Below, piece by piece: positions 52,077 to 61,368 of a DNA stretch of 64,000 bases. Position 1 is the first letter of the stretch, and each line of letters opens with the position of its first letter. The stretch comes from DASZUK01 sp963745595. Lineage in GTDB: Bacteria; Actinomycetota; Acidimicrobiia; Acidimicrobiales; RAAP-2. Where the stretch lies: assembly GCA_963745595.1 (NCBI GenBank), contig CAVUYB010000032.1:1-64000 (forward strand), in the 5' to 3' direction. The translations under genes were made by a program, and so were the position numbers. The notes under the pieces are model-generated. The model was given only the letters and a program-made list of their open reading frames with translations, was not told the DNA's origin and did not search any database.

Positions 52077-53090
52077 GTGCCCGAAGCACTTCCGAGTTAC
52101 CGCGAGTTGCCCATACGCGAAGGGCTGCCGCCCAAGTCGGCGTGGGGCCTTTTCGGCGACGACGATCAGCTCGGGACGCTGAACCTGCTGACGCCCGAGC
52201 GGGTGTGCGAGGCCGCACAACTCGTTCGCAAGGGAACGGTCATCGCCCTCGGCCTCCCACTCGAGCAGCCTCGGCGCCCCGAGGGAGGGCGCCGAGGCAA
52301 CATCGGTCACCACATGATCGATCAGGGATACGGCCCGGACTTCACGGGGGAAGAGGCGGACGACGAAACGCCGTCGATCCGGGGCCGGGACGACTACGTG
52401 TCGGAGCTCTGGCTGCAAGGCAGCAGCCAGTGGGATGGCCTGACGCACGTGCTGTACAAAGGTCAGAATTACAACGGGGTACCGGACGAAGACATCCATG
52501 GTGGCCCCGGCACGAAGCTCGGCGTCGACCAATGGGCGGCGCGCGGCATCGTCGGAAGGGGGGTTCTCCTCGACGTGGCCCGCTATCTCGACAGTGTCGG
52601 CCGCCCACTCGATCTGAGCAGCAACTACGGGATCACGGTCGAGGACCTTCAGGCGACGATGGCGATGGAGAACGTGGAGATCCAAGCCGGCGACATCATG
52701 CTGTTCCGTACGGGCTGGGTCCCCTACCTGGTTTCCGCGGAAGACGCCGTCCGGGCGCAAATGCTCGGGTCCGGCATGGGAGGCGCCAAGGCGCCGGGTC
52801 TCGAGGTGTCGGACCGAATGCTCGAGTTCTTGTGGGACCTCCACGTGTCAGCGATAGCCGCCGACAACATGAGCGTCGAACAGTTCCCACCCCCACGACC
52901 GGTGGACGAGTTCAAGATGCACAAGAACTGGCTGCCGCTCTGGGGCATGCCGTTGGGCGAGTACTGGGCGCTCGATGCGCTGGCGACCGACTGCGCCGAA
53001 GACGGCCGGTATACCTTCCTCCTCGTCTCGGTGCCGCTCAACGTCCGGGGAGGCGTTGGATCTCCGTGCCAGGCGGTCGCCATCAAGTAG
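52077..53090 (+). CDS. Cyclase family protein (kynurenine-formamidase-like fold)
   Basis: 337 residues; GTG start at 52077 with GCAGGAGGGG 9 bp upstream. Family pattern WGLFGDDDQLGTLNLLTPERV, then LQGSSQWDGLTHVLYKGQNYNG, where the usual HxGTHxDxP metal motif reads QWDGLTHV, typical of the larger subgroup. RGVLLDVARYLD, AGDIMLFRTGW and DNMSVEQFPPPR supply the other expected positions. Members hydrolyse amide or ester bonds in aromatic catabolism or polyketide work. Substrate unknown. GC is lower here, and it stands alone between unrelated genes. Confidence 0.85.
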   Translation: MPEALPSYRELPIREGLPPKSAWGLFGDDDQLGTLNLLTPERVCEAAQLVRKGTVIALGLPLEQPRRPEGGRRGNIGHHMIDQGYGPDFTGEEADDETPSIRGRDDYVSELWLQGSSQWDGLTHVLYKGQNYNGVPDEDIHGGPGTKLGVDQWAARGIVGRGVLLDVARYLDSVGRPLDLSSNYGITVEDLQATMAMENVEIQAGDIMLFRTGWVPYLVSAEDAVRAQMLGSGMGGAKAPGLEVSDRMLEFLWDLHVSAIAADNMSVEQFPPPRPVDEFKMHKNWLPLWGMPLGEYWALDALATDCAEDGRYTFLLVSVPLNVRGGVGSPCQAVAIK

Positions 53091-53214
53091 CCGCCGAGGC
53101 CAGCTGCGGAGGCCGTCACCGATCACTCGGAGCGCGAACGAGCGCGTCGAGAGTTCGAGTGGCTCAACGGATTCGGCTCATTGCCGGACGTCAGCGGTCA
53201 GTGGCGACGGTAGG

Positions 53215-53440
53215 TCATCCGGCCAGGCCCAGGAACACCAGCAGAGCCGGTTCGAGGCGGACGATGTCCTCGCTGGACAAGCGACCAACGCGCTCGCCGA
53301 GCTTGGAACGCCGCACGGTGGTGACCTTGTCGACCATCAGGCTGCTCATCTCGCAGAGCCCGTTTCGAGGGCTCGGCTCCACGACCAAACGAAGGAGGTG
53401 GCGCCTCGATGAGATCAGTGGCGAACGCATGGATGATCAC
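53215..53440 (-). pseudogene. MazF-type toxin remnant (C-terminal half only)
   Basis: The C-terminal half of a MazF/PemK ribonuclease is clear: LLRLVVEPSPRNGL, SSLMVDKVTTVRRSKLGERVGRLSSEDIVRLEPALLVFLGLAG and stop at 53215. Just upstream SVIIHAFATDLIEAP, the preceding beta strand, lies in another frame, one base away. The N-terminal 35-40 residues, with the RNA-binding start, are missing. It runs directly into the MazE remnant, so a deletion has fused antitoxin and toxin. No activity expected. Confidence 0.78.
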
Positions 53441-53612
53441 CGAATCCGTGGATGAAGTCCTGATCCTCGCCGGCTCGGCGGGACGACGCGACCAACGCCG
53501 ACTGCCGGTGGGCCTCGGTAGCGAACTGCGGGGACCGGACATCGGGAACCCAGATCTGGACGGGTCGGAGACCCTCCGCTCGCAACGAGCCCCGGGCAAC
53601 GAGCCTCGGCCG
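53415..53612 (-). pseudogene. MazE-type antitoxin remnant (DUF3018-like)
   Basis: RLVARGSLRAEGLRPVQIWVPDVRSPQFATEAHRQSALVASSRRAGEDQDFI matches the MazE family that pairs with MazF in operons. After DFI the sequence leaves the family and ends HPCVRH at the 53415 stop; the MazF remnant starts within it. No plausible start with the usual N-terminus is visible in the correct frame, so the coordinates mark only the recognisable part. Confidence 0.72.
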
Positions 53613-53653
53613 GACGGCCGCGGCGAAGCCGCCAACGGTGCGAGGCTGGTTCC

Positions 53654-54496
53654 GTGGACCGCGCCGATGATCGCCAGGCCGCTCTCCGAAGCGCCGTTTT
53701 CGAAGGGGACGGGCATCGGGTCGTCGTCGCGCTGTCGAAGGACCCCTGGGATGACCGGCTTCAGCTGGCCGGCGACGGTCTTCTCGTCGCCTTGGCGCAA
53801 TCCGGAGAAGGCGCTTGCGGATTGGCCCACCGCTGTGCCGGGGGGTTGCGCGAGCGGGCCTGGACGGGTGACGAGGATCTCGCCGATCAGCTGGAGGCGG
53901 CGGTGGGCGAACGGCCCGCCCCACTGCTGCGGCCCCTCGCCGTCGACCTCGAGGAGCTGGCGACCATCCTCGAAGGCGACCCGACCCACGGTGGCGGCCG
54001 GATCGACCTTCACACGGGCGAGGTCTGGCCGCAGGCGGTGATCGACGACGCTCAGGAGATGGGGGAGGAGGATCCCGAGGACGAGGCGACCGACCGCTGG
54101 CTGTCGGTCTGGTGCGAAGGATCCCGGGATGCCTACCGGGATATGGAGGACTTCATCGGGGCGTTGGCGGACGAGGACCGGGCCGACCGTCTGTCGATCG
54201 CCATCTCGGGGCGGGGTGCCTTCCGCCGGTTCAAGGACGTGCTCGAACGATGGCCCGGCGAGCTCGAACGCTGGCACGCGTTCTCCGCTGAGCGACAGCG
54301 GGGTCGCGCCCGGTCATGGCTCGCCGCGGCCGGATATTCACCCCGATGGCCGGCCCAACGTACATACGCAGGCAGCGAGCACGCCGCGAGGACATGGGGC
54401 ACCCTGATGAACCCGTCGGCAACGTCGGCTAGCCGGCTCAACCGGCGTCCGCCTCGTCCTCCAAGTTGCCGACCTCGTCGTCGGTCATGGGGGTGA
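53654..54496 (+). CDS. UPF0158 family protein
   Basis: 280 residues, GTG start. A short upstream region (RLQLAGDGLLVALAQSGEGA) precedes the family core from about residue 90: LEELATILEGD, RIDLHTGEVWPQAVIDDAQE, LSVWCEGSRDAYRDMEDFIGAL, RLSIAISGRGAFRRFKDVLERWPGELERWHAFSAERQRGRARSWLAAAGYSP. UPF0158 has no known function. The last about 55 residues (Arg/Pro-rich) overlap the convergent SWIM gene and are likely read-through after a lost stop or an indel. Next to the mazEF remnant, so this is an accessory spot. Confidence 0.78.
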   Translation: MDRADDRQAALRSAVFEGDGHRVVVALSKDPWDDRLQLAGDGLLVALAQSGEGACGLAHRCAGGLRERAWTGDEDLADQLEAAVGERPAPLLRPLAVDLEELATILEGDPTHGGGRIDLHTGEVWPQAVIDDAQEMGEEDPEDEATDRWLSVWCEGSRDAYRDMEDFIGALADEDRADRLSIAISGRGAFRRFKDVLERWPGELERWHAFSAERQRGRARSWLAAAGYSPRWPAQRTYAGSEHAARTWGTLMNPSATSASRLNRRPPRPPSCRPRRRSWG

Positions 54497-55719
54497 TCGG
54501 CGTACCGCCGGGGTTCCAACGCCCGGCCCGGTCCTTGCAGAACGGGTACCAGCAACCATCTCGCCCGAGACGGAGCTGGCGGTCCCCGAGCGTCACCCGG
54601 TTGCGCCGGGCGGCCGCGCCAGGACCGAGCAGGGCGCGCCCCGTCGAGAGGGGAACGGGGCCGGGATCCCAGACCTCGTCGAGAACGGCCAGCCCTTCCG
54701 GCCCGCCGTCGCGAAACGCCAGGGCCCGGTGGAGGAGCTCACGACCGGGCAGGCCGGCGCGACGGGCGAGCTCGCCTAGGGCCAGGGTGTCGGCCCCACC
54801 CTGACCGTCGCCGAGCAACGCGGACGCTCGCCGAGCCAGGTCCTGTTCGACCGTCAGCTCGAGCCCGTTCGAGGCAGCGCCCTGCAGCAGCGCCAGGGCC
54901 CGGGCGGCGGCATCGGCGGCCAGGGTCCGCAGCGCTCCCAGATCCACTCCGGTGTCCGGTGGCGGGTCGGCCGCGAGCACCGCCGGCCGGCCGACCCGGC
55001 GCGGTGACGGCGGTGCGGCGGGCAGCGGCTTCGGGGCGCGTGCCCAGGCGTCCCGGGCCGAGACGCCCTCGTCGGCTTCGAGCTCGATCGTCAACGCCAC
55101 TGCCGGTGCCGGCGTGTCGGCGTGCCGGCGGGAACGCAGGCCGGCCAGGATCTCGTCGCGGCCGCGGCCGCGGAGCAACAGCACGCCGAAGGGGTCGACG
55201 TCGAGGGCATCGGCGACCAGGTAACAGACCGCGGCGGCGTGCTTGCAGGGATCGGCCCAGTCCGGGCAGGAGCACCGGGGCTGCAGCTCGCCCGCTCCGG
55301 GCAGCAGGTCGAGACCGACGGACCGGACGTCGTCGGCCACGCCGGCGGGCAGCTCGCCGTCGAGCAGGGCGGCGGTGTGTCCGATCTCGGCCGCCAATGC
55401 GTCGAGCAGCCGGTGCCATTCGGCCTCGTCGAACGGCCGAACCCGCACCCGCACCTTGTACGGAGACCGACGTGACCCCTGCACGTCGGCCAGGATCTCG
55501 CCCGGCGCCAGAGTGAGTACGCCGACCGCGCCGGTCCGGGCGTAGGTCCGCCCCCGCGGCAGCCGGTTGGGATCGAGCCGGGCCCGCTGTTCCAGGGCCT
55601 CCACCCAGGCCTGTCCCCACCAGGAGACCCCGAAGGGCTTGCGACCGGCCGTCCGCGGCGCGCTCGGACCGGGCCGTCGCGGCTTGTGCTCGTACCAGTC
55701 GTCGGCCGGCCGGGCTCAT
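54438..55719 (-). CDS. SWIM zinc-finger protein, partner of the SNF2 helicase; N-terminal frameshift
   Basis: Start ATG 55719 overlaps the helicase stop (ATGA). Removing one C near 55711-55714 gives MSRPADDWYEHKPRRP, continuing FGVSWWGQAWVEALEQRARLDPNRLPRGRTYARTGAVGVL in one frame. The SWIM zinc motif is QPRCSCPDWADPCKHAAAVCYLVAD (CxC...CxH). The C-terminal half is Ala/Leu/Arg-rich with GCWYPFCKDRAGRWNPGG near the end. SWIM proteins bind DNA or protein and often sit beside SNF2-like ATPases. As sequenced, only the internal GTG at 55604 starts an intact frame (388 residues). Confidence 0.84.
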
Positions 55720-58700
55720 GCTCCGCTCCCCAGGCGCACCAGGTCGGTGAGCTCCTGGTCGGTGAGCCGGCCGATCCAGCGCTCGCCACCGCCGACGACC
55801 GCCTCGGCCAGCGACCGCTTCCGCTCGATCAGCGCGGCGATGTGGTCCTCGAGGGTGCCCTCGGCGATGAGCCGGTGCACCTGGACCGGCCGGTCCTGCC
55901 CGATCCGGTGCGCCCGGTCGGTCGCCTGGTCCTCGACGGCCGGGTTCCACCAGCGGTCGTAGTGCACGACGTGGGTCGCCCGGGTCAGGTTGAGCCCGAC
56001 CCCGCCCGCCTTGAGCGACAGCAGCAGCACCGGCGCCTGGCCGGACTGGAAGGCGTCGACCATCTCCGTGCGGCGCTTGGCGCCCACCTTGCCGTGCAGG
56101 AACAGCGTGCGGCACGCCGAGGTGCTCGAGCCGGGCCTCGACGAGGGACAGGCACTCGACGAACTGGCTGAACACGAGGACCGACTCGCCCTCGGCGGTG
56201 ATGACGTCGACCAGCTCCTCCAGCGCCGCCAGCTTGCCCGAACGGCCGGCCAGCGGGCCCGCCTGGTGCAGGTACTGCGCCGGGTGGTTGCAGATCTGCT
56301 TCAGCACGGTGAGGAGGCGGAGCACGAGACCCTGCCGGGCGATGCCGTCCTCGTTCTCGATCGCCTCCAGGGCCTCGCGCACCTCGGCCTCGTAGAGGGT
56401 GGTCTGCTCCTGGGTGAGCGGGACCGGCACGTCGGTGACGGTCCGCGGCGGCAGGTCGGGGGCGACGCCCGGATCGGTCTTCTTCCGGCGGAGGAGGAAC
56501 GGGCGGATCGTACGGGCGAGCCGCTCGGTGGCCAGCGGGTCCCGGTCGCGCTCGACGGGAGTGGCCACCGTGCGCACGAACCGTTCGAACGGGCCGAGCA
56601 GTCCGGGGGTGGTCCAGTCGAGGATCGACCACAGCTCGCTCAGCCGGTTCTCGACCGGGGTCCCGGTGAGGGCCAGGCGGGCGGGGCCGCCGATGGTGCG
56701 CAGGGCCCGCGCCGTCGCCGTCTCCGGGTTCTTCGCGTGCTGGGCCTCGTCGGCGACCACCAGGCTGAAGCCGGCCGCCGCCAGCGTCTCGGCGTCCCGG
56801 CGGGCGACGCCGTAGCTCGTGACGACGATCTCGTCCGGGGCCAGGTCCTCGAGGCTGCGGGCGGGACCGTGGTGACGGCGGACCACGCTCCCGGGAGCGA
56901 ACCGCCGCACCTCGCGCTCCCAGTTGCCGAGCAGCGACGTCGGGCAGATCACGAGCGTCGGTCCTCGGTTGGCGGCGGCCCGGTGGAGGTGGAGGGCGAT
57001 CACCTGCAGCGTCTTCCCGAGACCCATGTCGTCGGCCAGGCAGCCGCCGAGCCCGGCGTCGACCATGGCGTGCAGCCACGTGACGCCACGGGACTGGTAC
57101 GGGCGGAGCTCGACGTCGGCCGCCAGACCGAGGGGGACGCCGAGCTCGCCCTCCGGCGCGCCGGTGATGGCGGCCAGGCGGCCGGCCAGCTCCGCCAGCG
57201 GCCCGTCGGCGACCACGGAAACGGGCTCTCCGTCGAGGTCGACGCGTGCCCGCCAGAAGCGTGCCGAGAGCCTCGGCCGCCGTCAGCCGTTGGCGACGAC
57301 GGGCCTTCAGGCGCTCGAGCAGCGCGGGGTCGGCGGCGACCCAGCGGCCGCGCAGGCGGACGAGCCCCCGCTTCGCCTCGGCCAGCTGGTCGATCTCCTC
57401 CTCGGAGAGCAGCTCGCCGTGGAGCGTCGCCTGCCAGCGGAACTCGACGAGCGTGTCGAGACCGAAACCGGCTTCCACGACGACACCGGGGGCAGTCCCG
57501 ACCGACGCGCGCAGCTCGAGGCCGTCGGCCAGGATCTCGGCCGGCCACAGCACCTCGACTCCCGTGCCCTGGAGGAGGGTGGCCCCGTCGGCCAGCAGCT
57601 CGCCGAGGAGGTCGTCGTCGAGATCGAGGCCGGTGGGCGCCCGCTGGTGGAGCAGCGGCTCGAGCGGGGCCCAGGCGCGGGCCGCCCGGCGCAGGGCCCG
57701 CAGCAGGTCGCTCTCGGCGTCGTCGCCGAACCGGGCCACGACCGCCGCCGGGGAGCGATAGAGATCGGCCGCGTCGACGACCAGGCTCGACTCGGCGCGG
57801 CTGGTGAGCTGGAGCACCGCCCGGGCCATCGGAGCCGGCGGATCGGCGGGCGACCGGCCCGCGATCGCCGGCTTGCCATCCTCGTCATCCTCGTCATCGC
57901 CATCCTCGGGTGTGGTCGCTGGTGTCGGACCCAGCGGGTCGAGCTCCACTCGAAGGGCCACGTCGGCGCCCCGCTCGCCGGCCAAGCCGGCGACGGCGTC
58001 GACCAGCCAAGGGCGGAGATGCGCGGCGGAGACTGGCGTGATGGCCGCGAATGCCGTCCGGGGGCCACTACCGGGTGTGCCGGCCGGGCGGTCCCCTACG
58101 GCGGCGAGCGCCGATCTCGTTGTGGTGGCGCCGGTCACGACCGCCGCGGCCGCGGTGCGTGGGAGCGTATCGGCGAGCGCGTCCCATGCGGCCTGGATCA
58201 AGCTCGCCGAGCTACGGACGCGCAACGGCGACGAGCGGCCAGACGAGAGGGCGTGCGCGTCCGGCGGGAACGCGGCGGCGAGCTCGGCGAGGAGACGACG
58301 GTCGGCGGGGTCGAGTGGACCGGCGCGCCAGGCGTCCCAGCCCAAGGCGGTGACCGAGGGGTAAAGCCGGCCTCGGGCGATCAGCCCGAGGCCGATGGTG
58401 AACACCTGTGACCATGCCGCGGCACCGGCGATGTCAACGTCGAGATCGCGGAGGAAGGGGATGGCGTCGGTGACGGGGAGGCATCGGGCGGCGACGGTGC
58501 GGCGGCGCACGCCGTTGCCGGATGCATTGGGTAGGACGACCTCGACCTCGTCGGGGAACCCCCGGCGGTCGGCATTGGCGACGGAAGTCCGACTGCGGTC
58601 GTAGACCACGATCGTCCCCAGGCGAGGAGGCTCGGCGGGGAGGAACGTGATCGCGTGGTCGGACGCGAGGACCCCCGCCGGGGCGAGCAGGGCGTCGCCC

Positions 58701-58729
58701 GAGCTGGGTAAGATCGTCGTTACCGGCAC
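55716..58729 (-). CDS. SNF2-family DEAD/DEAH helicase, two frameshifts
   Basis: About 1,003 residues after joining. GTG 58729 starts PVTTILPSSGDALLAPAGVLASDHAI. The N-terminal about 490 residues are the SNF2-associated region (DUF3670-like: LLGELLADGATLLQGTGVEVLWPAE; EFRWQATLHGELLSEEEIDQLAEAKRGLVRLRGRWV). An extra base at about 57246 precedes RVDLDGEPVSVVADGPLAEL and the ATPase: ADDMGLGKTLQVIAL (Walker A), VADEAQHAKN (DEAQ), LTGTPVENRLSELWSI. A second break at about 56110 precedes LFLHGKVGAKRRTEMVDAF, LLSLKAGGVGLNLTRATHVVHYDRWWNPAVEDQATDRAHRIGQ. Role: chromatin-like DNA translocation or repair, unproven. Coupled to the SWIM gene. Confidence 0.87.
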
Positions 58730-58781
58730 GCCGGCCCACGGTATCGAAAGTCGGTCGTGATCCGGTAGATCAGTGGACGCC

Positions 58782-59192
58782 CTACGGCAGGAGGGTGAAC
58801 GCCCCGGTGTGCGCCGGTCTGACCACGGAAAAGTGACGACGGTCGAGGGTAACAACCTCACTCACTCCGAGGCGCTCGGCGATCGCGACCACGGAGGCGT
58901 CCACCGCTCCGAGAGGCATGTCGGCGTACCGGTGGACCAGCTCGGCCATCCGTCGGAGGTCGCCGGCGGTGAGCTGCTCGACTCGATAGTCCTCCCCCAG
59001 AAGCTCAGTGAGAAACCGGGCCTCGGCGTCCGGACCCAAGCGATGTTCGACCAGGTAACTCGTCTCGATCACGACGGTGACCGGGATGACGAGCGGTCGT
59101 TCCAGATCCTCGAGAACGGATGCACACTCGTCGTGGTGGGCATCCGAACGGTCGGCCGCGGCGTAGAGCGGCCCGGTGTCGAGGACGATCAC
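58782..59192 (-). CDS. vapC: VapC-family PIN-domain toxin
   Basis: 136 residues. PIN-domain acidic residues: Asp in MIVLDTGPLYAAADRSD, Glu in VVIETSYLVEHRLG, Asp in GAVDASVVAIAERLGVSEVVTLDRRHFSVVRP, a complete set for metal-dependent RNase activity. It overlaps the antitoxin stop by 4 bp (ATGA). Expected target: tRNA or rRNA, as for other VapC toxins. It lies 53 bp from the helicase start and 250 bp from tRNA-Ala. Confidence 0.88.
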   Translation of the reverse strand: MIVLDTGPLYAAADRSDAHHDECASVLEDLERPLVIPVTVVIETSYLVEHRLGPDAEARFLTELLGEDYRVEQLTAGDLRRMAELVHRYADMPLGAVDASVVAIAERLGVSEVVTLDRRHFSVVRPAHTGAFTLLP

Positions 59193-59407
59193 CGTCCGAG
59201 GACTGCCGCGACCTCTTCGTCGACGTGCTCGGAGACGTCTGCCCGTCCGCTGGCCCCGAGCCCGATGATGCCGAGCGTGTGGCGCGGGGCGAGATAGGTC
59301 ACCACGGCCTCGGCCACCAGCTCTGCCGGATCGACGCCGCGACGGGTCGCTTCTTCGGCGACTCGCTCGGAGACCGCCTCGGGCAGGTCGACGTGGAGCT
59401 GAGTCAT
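59189..59407 (-). CDS. vapB: VapB-type antitoxin, ribbon-helix-helix
   Basis: 72 residues from ATG 59407. MTQLHVDLPEAVSERVAEEATRRGVDPAELVAEAVVTYL is a short DNA-binding ribbon-helix-helix/CopG-like start with a helical tail; the rest (LGIIGLGASGRADVSEHVDEEVAAVLGR) is the VapC-binding part. The 4-bp overlap with vapC supports a pair. The longer frame to 59497 would run into tRNA-Ala and is rejected. The complex probably represses its own promoter, which must lie in the 40 bp before the tRNA. Confidence 0.85.
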   Translation of the reverse strand: MTQLHVDLPEAVSERVAEEATRRGVDPAELVAEAVVTYLAPRHTLGIIGLGASGRADVSEHVDEEVAAVLGR

Positions 59408-59447
59408 GTGATGGTCCTCTTGGGCGACGGTTCTACCAAGCGGGTCA

Positions 59448-59524
59448 TGGTGGAGGTGATGGGACTCGAACCCACGAACCTCTTGACTGCCAGTCAAGCG
59501 CTCTACCAGCTGAGCTACACCCCC
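59448..59524 (-). tRNA. tRNA-Ala (anticodon GGC)
   Basis: Minus strand: acceptor GGGGGTG pairs with CACCTCC, including a G3-U70 wobble, the main alanine identity element. D arm GCTC..GAGC, anticodon arm CTTGA-CTGGCAG-TCAAG with GGC at 34-36, T arm GTGGG-TTCGAGT-CCCAT, then A73 and an encoded CCA (59448-59450). It decodes GCC, a very common codon in this genome. Confidence 0.95.
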
Positions 59525-59683
59525 AGTGGTCGAATCACGTTATCAGGCGCCGTCGGCCCGCTCACCTTCCGGCCCGGCCGACACGCACCGGGGTCCGCTC
59601 CTGGCATCGCTGACCGCCGCCGCCGTTCGGCTCGCTTCCCTCACTCGGCGACGCGGCCTTGCTCGATGGCGCGGGAGTCGACC

Positions 59684-61357
59684 ATGTCCGACCCGCCGCG
59701 GCGGGCGGGGCGATACTGGCCGACCGTGACCACGCCGCTGTCACCCCGCCGGCCGCCGTCCTCCCGCCGACCGGCGCCACCCGTCCGGAACGGCCGGTCA
59801 CGCCGGACGCTGGCGACGATGAGCCTGGCCCAGGGGATGATCCTCCTCGACGTCACGATCGTCGACGTCGCGCTGCCGTCGATCCAACACGGCCTGCACA
59901 TGTCGGCGGGTCGGCTGGAGTGGGTCGTCAGCGCGTACGCCCTCGCGCTGGCCGCGCTGATCCCGCTCGGCGGCGCGCTCGGCGATCGGTTCGGTAGGCG
60001 TCGGTGCTTCGTCGTCGGGATGGCCGTGTTCGTCGTCGGTTCGGCCGCGTGCGCCCTGTCGACGGTCGACGTCGAGCTGATCGCCTTCCGCGCCGTCCAG
60101 GGGGTCGGCGGGGCGCTGATGTCGTCGCTGACGTTGTCGATCTTGGTCGAGGCGACGCCGGAGGACGACCGGCCGTCGGCCATCGGGACGTGGGCGGCGA
60201 TCGCCGGCGTCGGGTTCATGGTCGGGCCGATCGTCGGCGGCCTGCTCCTGAGCGTCTTCGGCTGGTCGTCGGTCTTCTGGGTCAACGTCCCGCTCGGCGT
60301 CGCCGGTCTGGCGTTGACGCTCACGTCGGTCGACGAGTCGAGGGACCCGTCGGGCCGGCACCTCGACCCGGCCGGCGCGGTCCTGGCGTCCGTCGGATTG
60401 TTCCTCGTCACGTTCGGCCTCGTCGAGTCGGCCGACCGGAGCTGGGGGTCGCCGATCGTCGTCGGCAGCATCGTCGCCGGCGCGGCCGTCCTGGCCGGCT
60501 TCTTCTGGTGGGAGCACCGGACGAGCTCGCCGATGGTCCCACCGGCGATGCTGCGCCAGCACCGGTTCGCCACTGGCAACGTCGTGCTGCTCGTCGCGTT
60601 CGTCTCGCTCACCGGCATGTTCTTCTTCGTCACGCTCTTCTTCCAGAACGTCGAGGGGTGGTCGGCGCTCGAGACCGGCGTCTCGTGGATCGCCCTCGGT
60701 GTGCCGTTCTTGTTCGTCGCCCAGTCGAGCGGGCGGCTGACGAAGCGGTTCTCGCCGGGCGCGGTCATCGCCGTCGGTTGCGCGATGGCCGCGGCCGGCA
60801 TCGCCGGCCTCTCGTTCGTCACCGGGGCGACGCCGATCGCCGCGGTCGAGGGGTGGTACGTCGGTATCGCCGTCGGCTTCGGGCTGTTGTCGCCGGCGGC
60901 GTCGACGGTCGTCATGTCGTCGGTCGAGGGCGGCGCGTCCGGCATCGCGTCCGGCATCTTGAACACCAGCCGGCAGGTCGGCACGTCGGTCGGGTTGGCC
61001 GTCCTCGGCTCGATCGGCGTGACCGTGGCTGCCCGACAGTGGCGCGCCGACCTCGTCGGCGCGCCGACCGCCGCGCTCCGTGAGGCCGGCGATGGGCTGG
61101 TCGGGCCGGTGACGAGCGGCCAGATCGGTACGGTCCGCCACGAGGTCGGCGCCAGCCTGGCGACCTGGGCGACGGCCGCGTTCGAGTCCGGCCTGCAGGT
61201 CGCGCTGCTCGTCGGGGCCGGCCTGCTGCTCGTGACCGGCATCGTCGCCTATGTCGCCCTCCGCCGGCCGGCCGGCGCCGTTTCGCACCGACCGGCCGTT
61301 TCGCACCGACCGGCCGTTTCGCACCGACCGGAGGGAACCGACAGGCACCGGCAGTAG
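59684..61357 (+). CDS. MFS transporter, DHA2/EmrB-QacA type (14 TM)
   Basis: About 557 residues. The frame is open back through the tRNA, so a start inside 59666-59726 is needed; ATG 59684 has GGGAG 6 bp upstream. The N-terminal about 40 residues are Pro/Arg-rich. Motifs: LLDVTIVDVALPSIQHGLHMSAGRLEWVVSAYALALAALIPLGGALGDRFGRRRCF, FRAVQGVGGALMSSLTLSILVEATPEDDRP, GWSSVFWVNVPLGVAGLAL and ASGIASGILNTSRQVGTSVGLAVLG. Exporter of drugs or metabolites. The C-terminus ends in an 18-bp tandem repeat (VSHRPA), and leuS starts 11 bp later. Confidence 0.9.
   Translation: MSDPPRRAGRYWPTVTTPLSPRRPPSSRRPAPPVRNGRSRRTLATMSLAQGMILLDVTIVDVALPSIQHGLHMSAGRLEWVVSAYALALAALIPLGGALGDRFGRRRCFVVGMAVFVVGSAACALSTVDVELIAFRAVQGVGGALMSSLTLSILVEATPEDDRPSAIGTWAAIAGVGFMVGPIVGGLLLSVFGWSSVFWVNVPLGVAGLALTLTSVDESRDPSGRHLDPAGAVLASVGLFLVTFGLVESADRSWGSPIVVGSIVAGAAVLAGFFWWEHRTSSPMVPPAMLRQHRFATGNVVLLVAFVSLTGMFFFVTLFFQNVEGWSALETGVSWIALGVPFLFVAQSSGRLTKRFSPGAVIAVGCAMAAAGIAGLSFVTGATPIAAVEGWYVGIAVGFGLLSPAASTVVMSSVEGGASGIASGILNTSRQVGTSVGLAVLGSIGVTVAARQWRADLVGAPTAALREAGDGLVGPVTSGQIGTVRHEVGASLATWATAAFESGLQVALLVGAGLLLVTGIVAYVALRRPAGAVSHRPAVSHRPAVSHRPEGTDRHRQ
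61277..61330 (+). repeat. 18-bp tandem repeat, three perfect copies, at the MFS C-terminus
   Basis: GCCGTTTCGCACCGACCG at 61277, 61295 and 61313, coding AVSHRP three times in the cytoplasmic tail of the transporter. Confidence 0.92.
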
Positions 61358-61368
61358 CATCCGACGTC

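Noticed and set aside
59408..59497. Longer VapB reading frame
   Set aside because: The extension translates the tRNA-Ala gene; ATG 59407 gives a normal antitoxin length.
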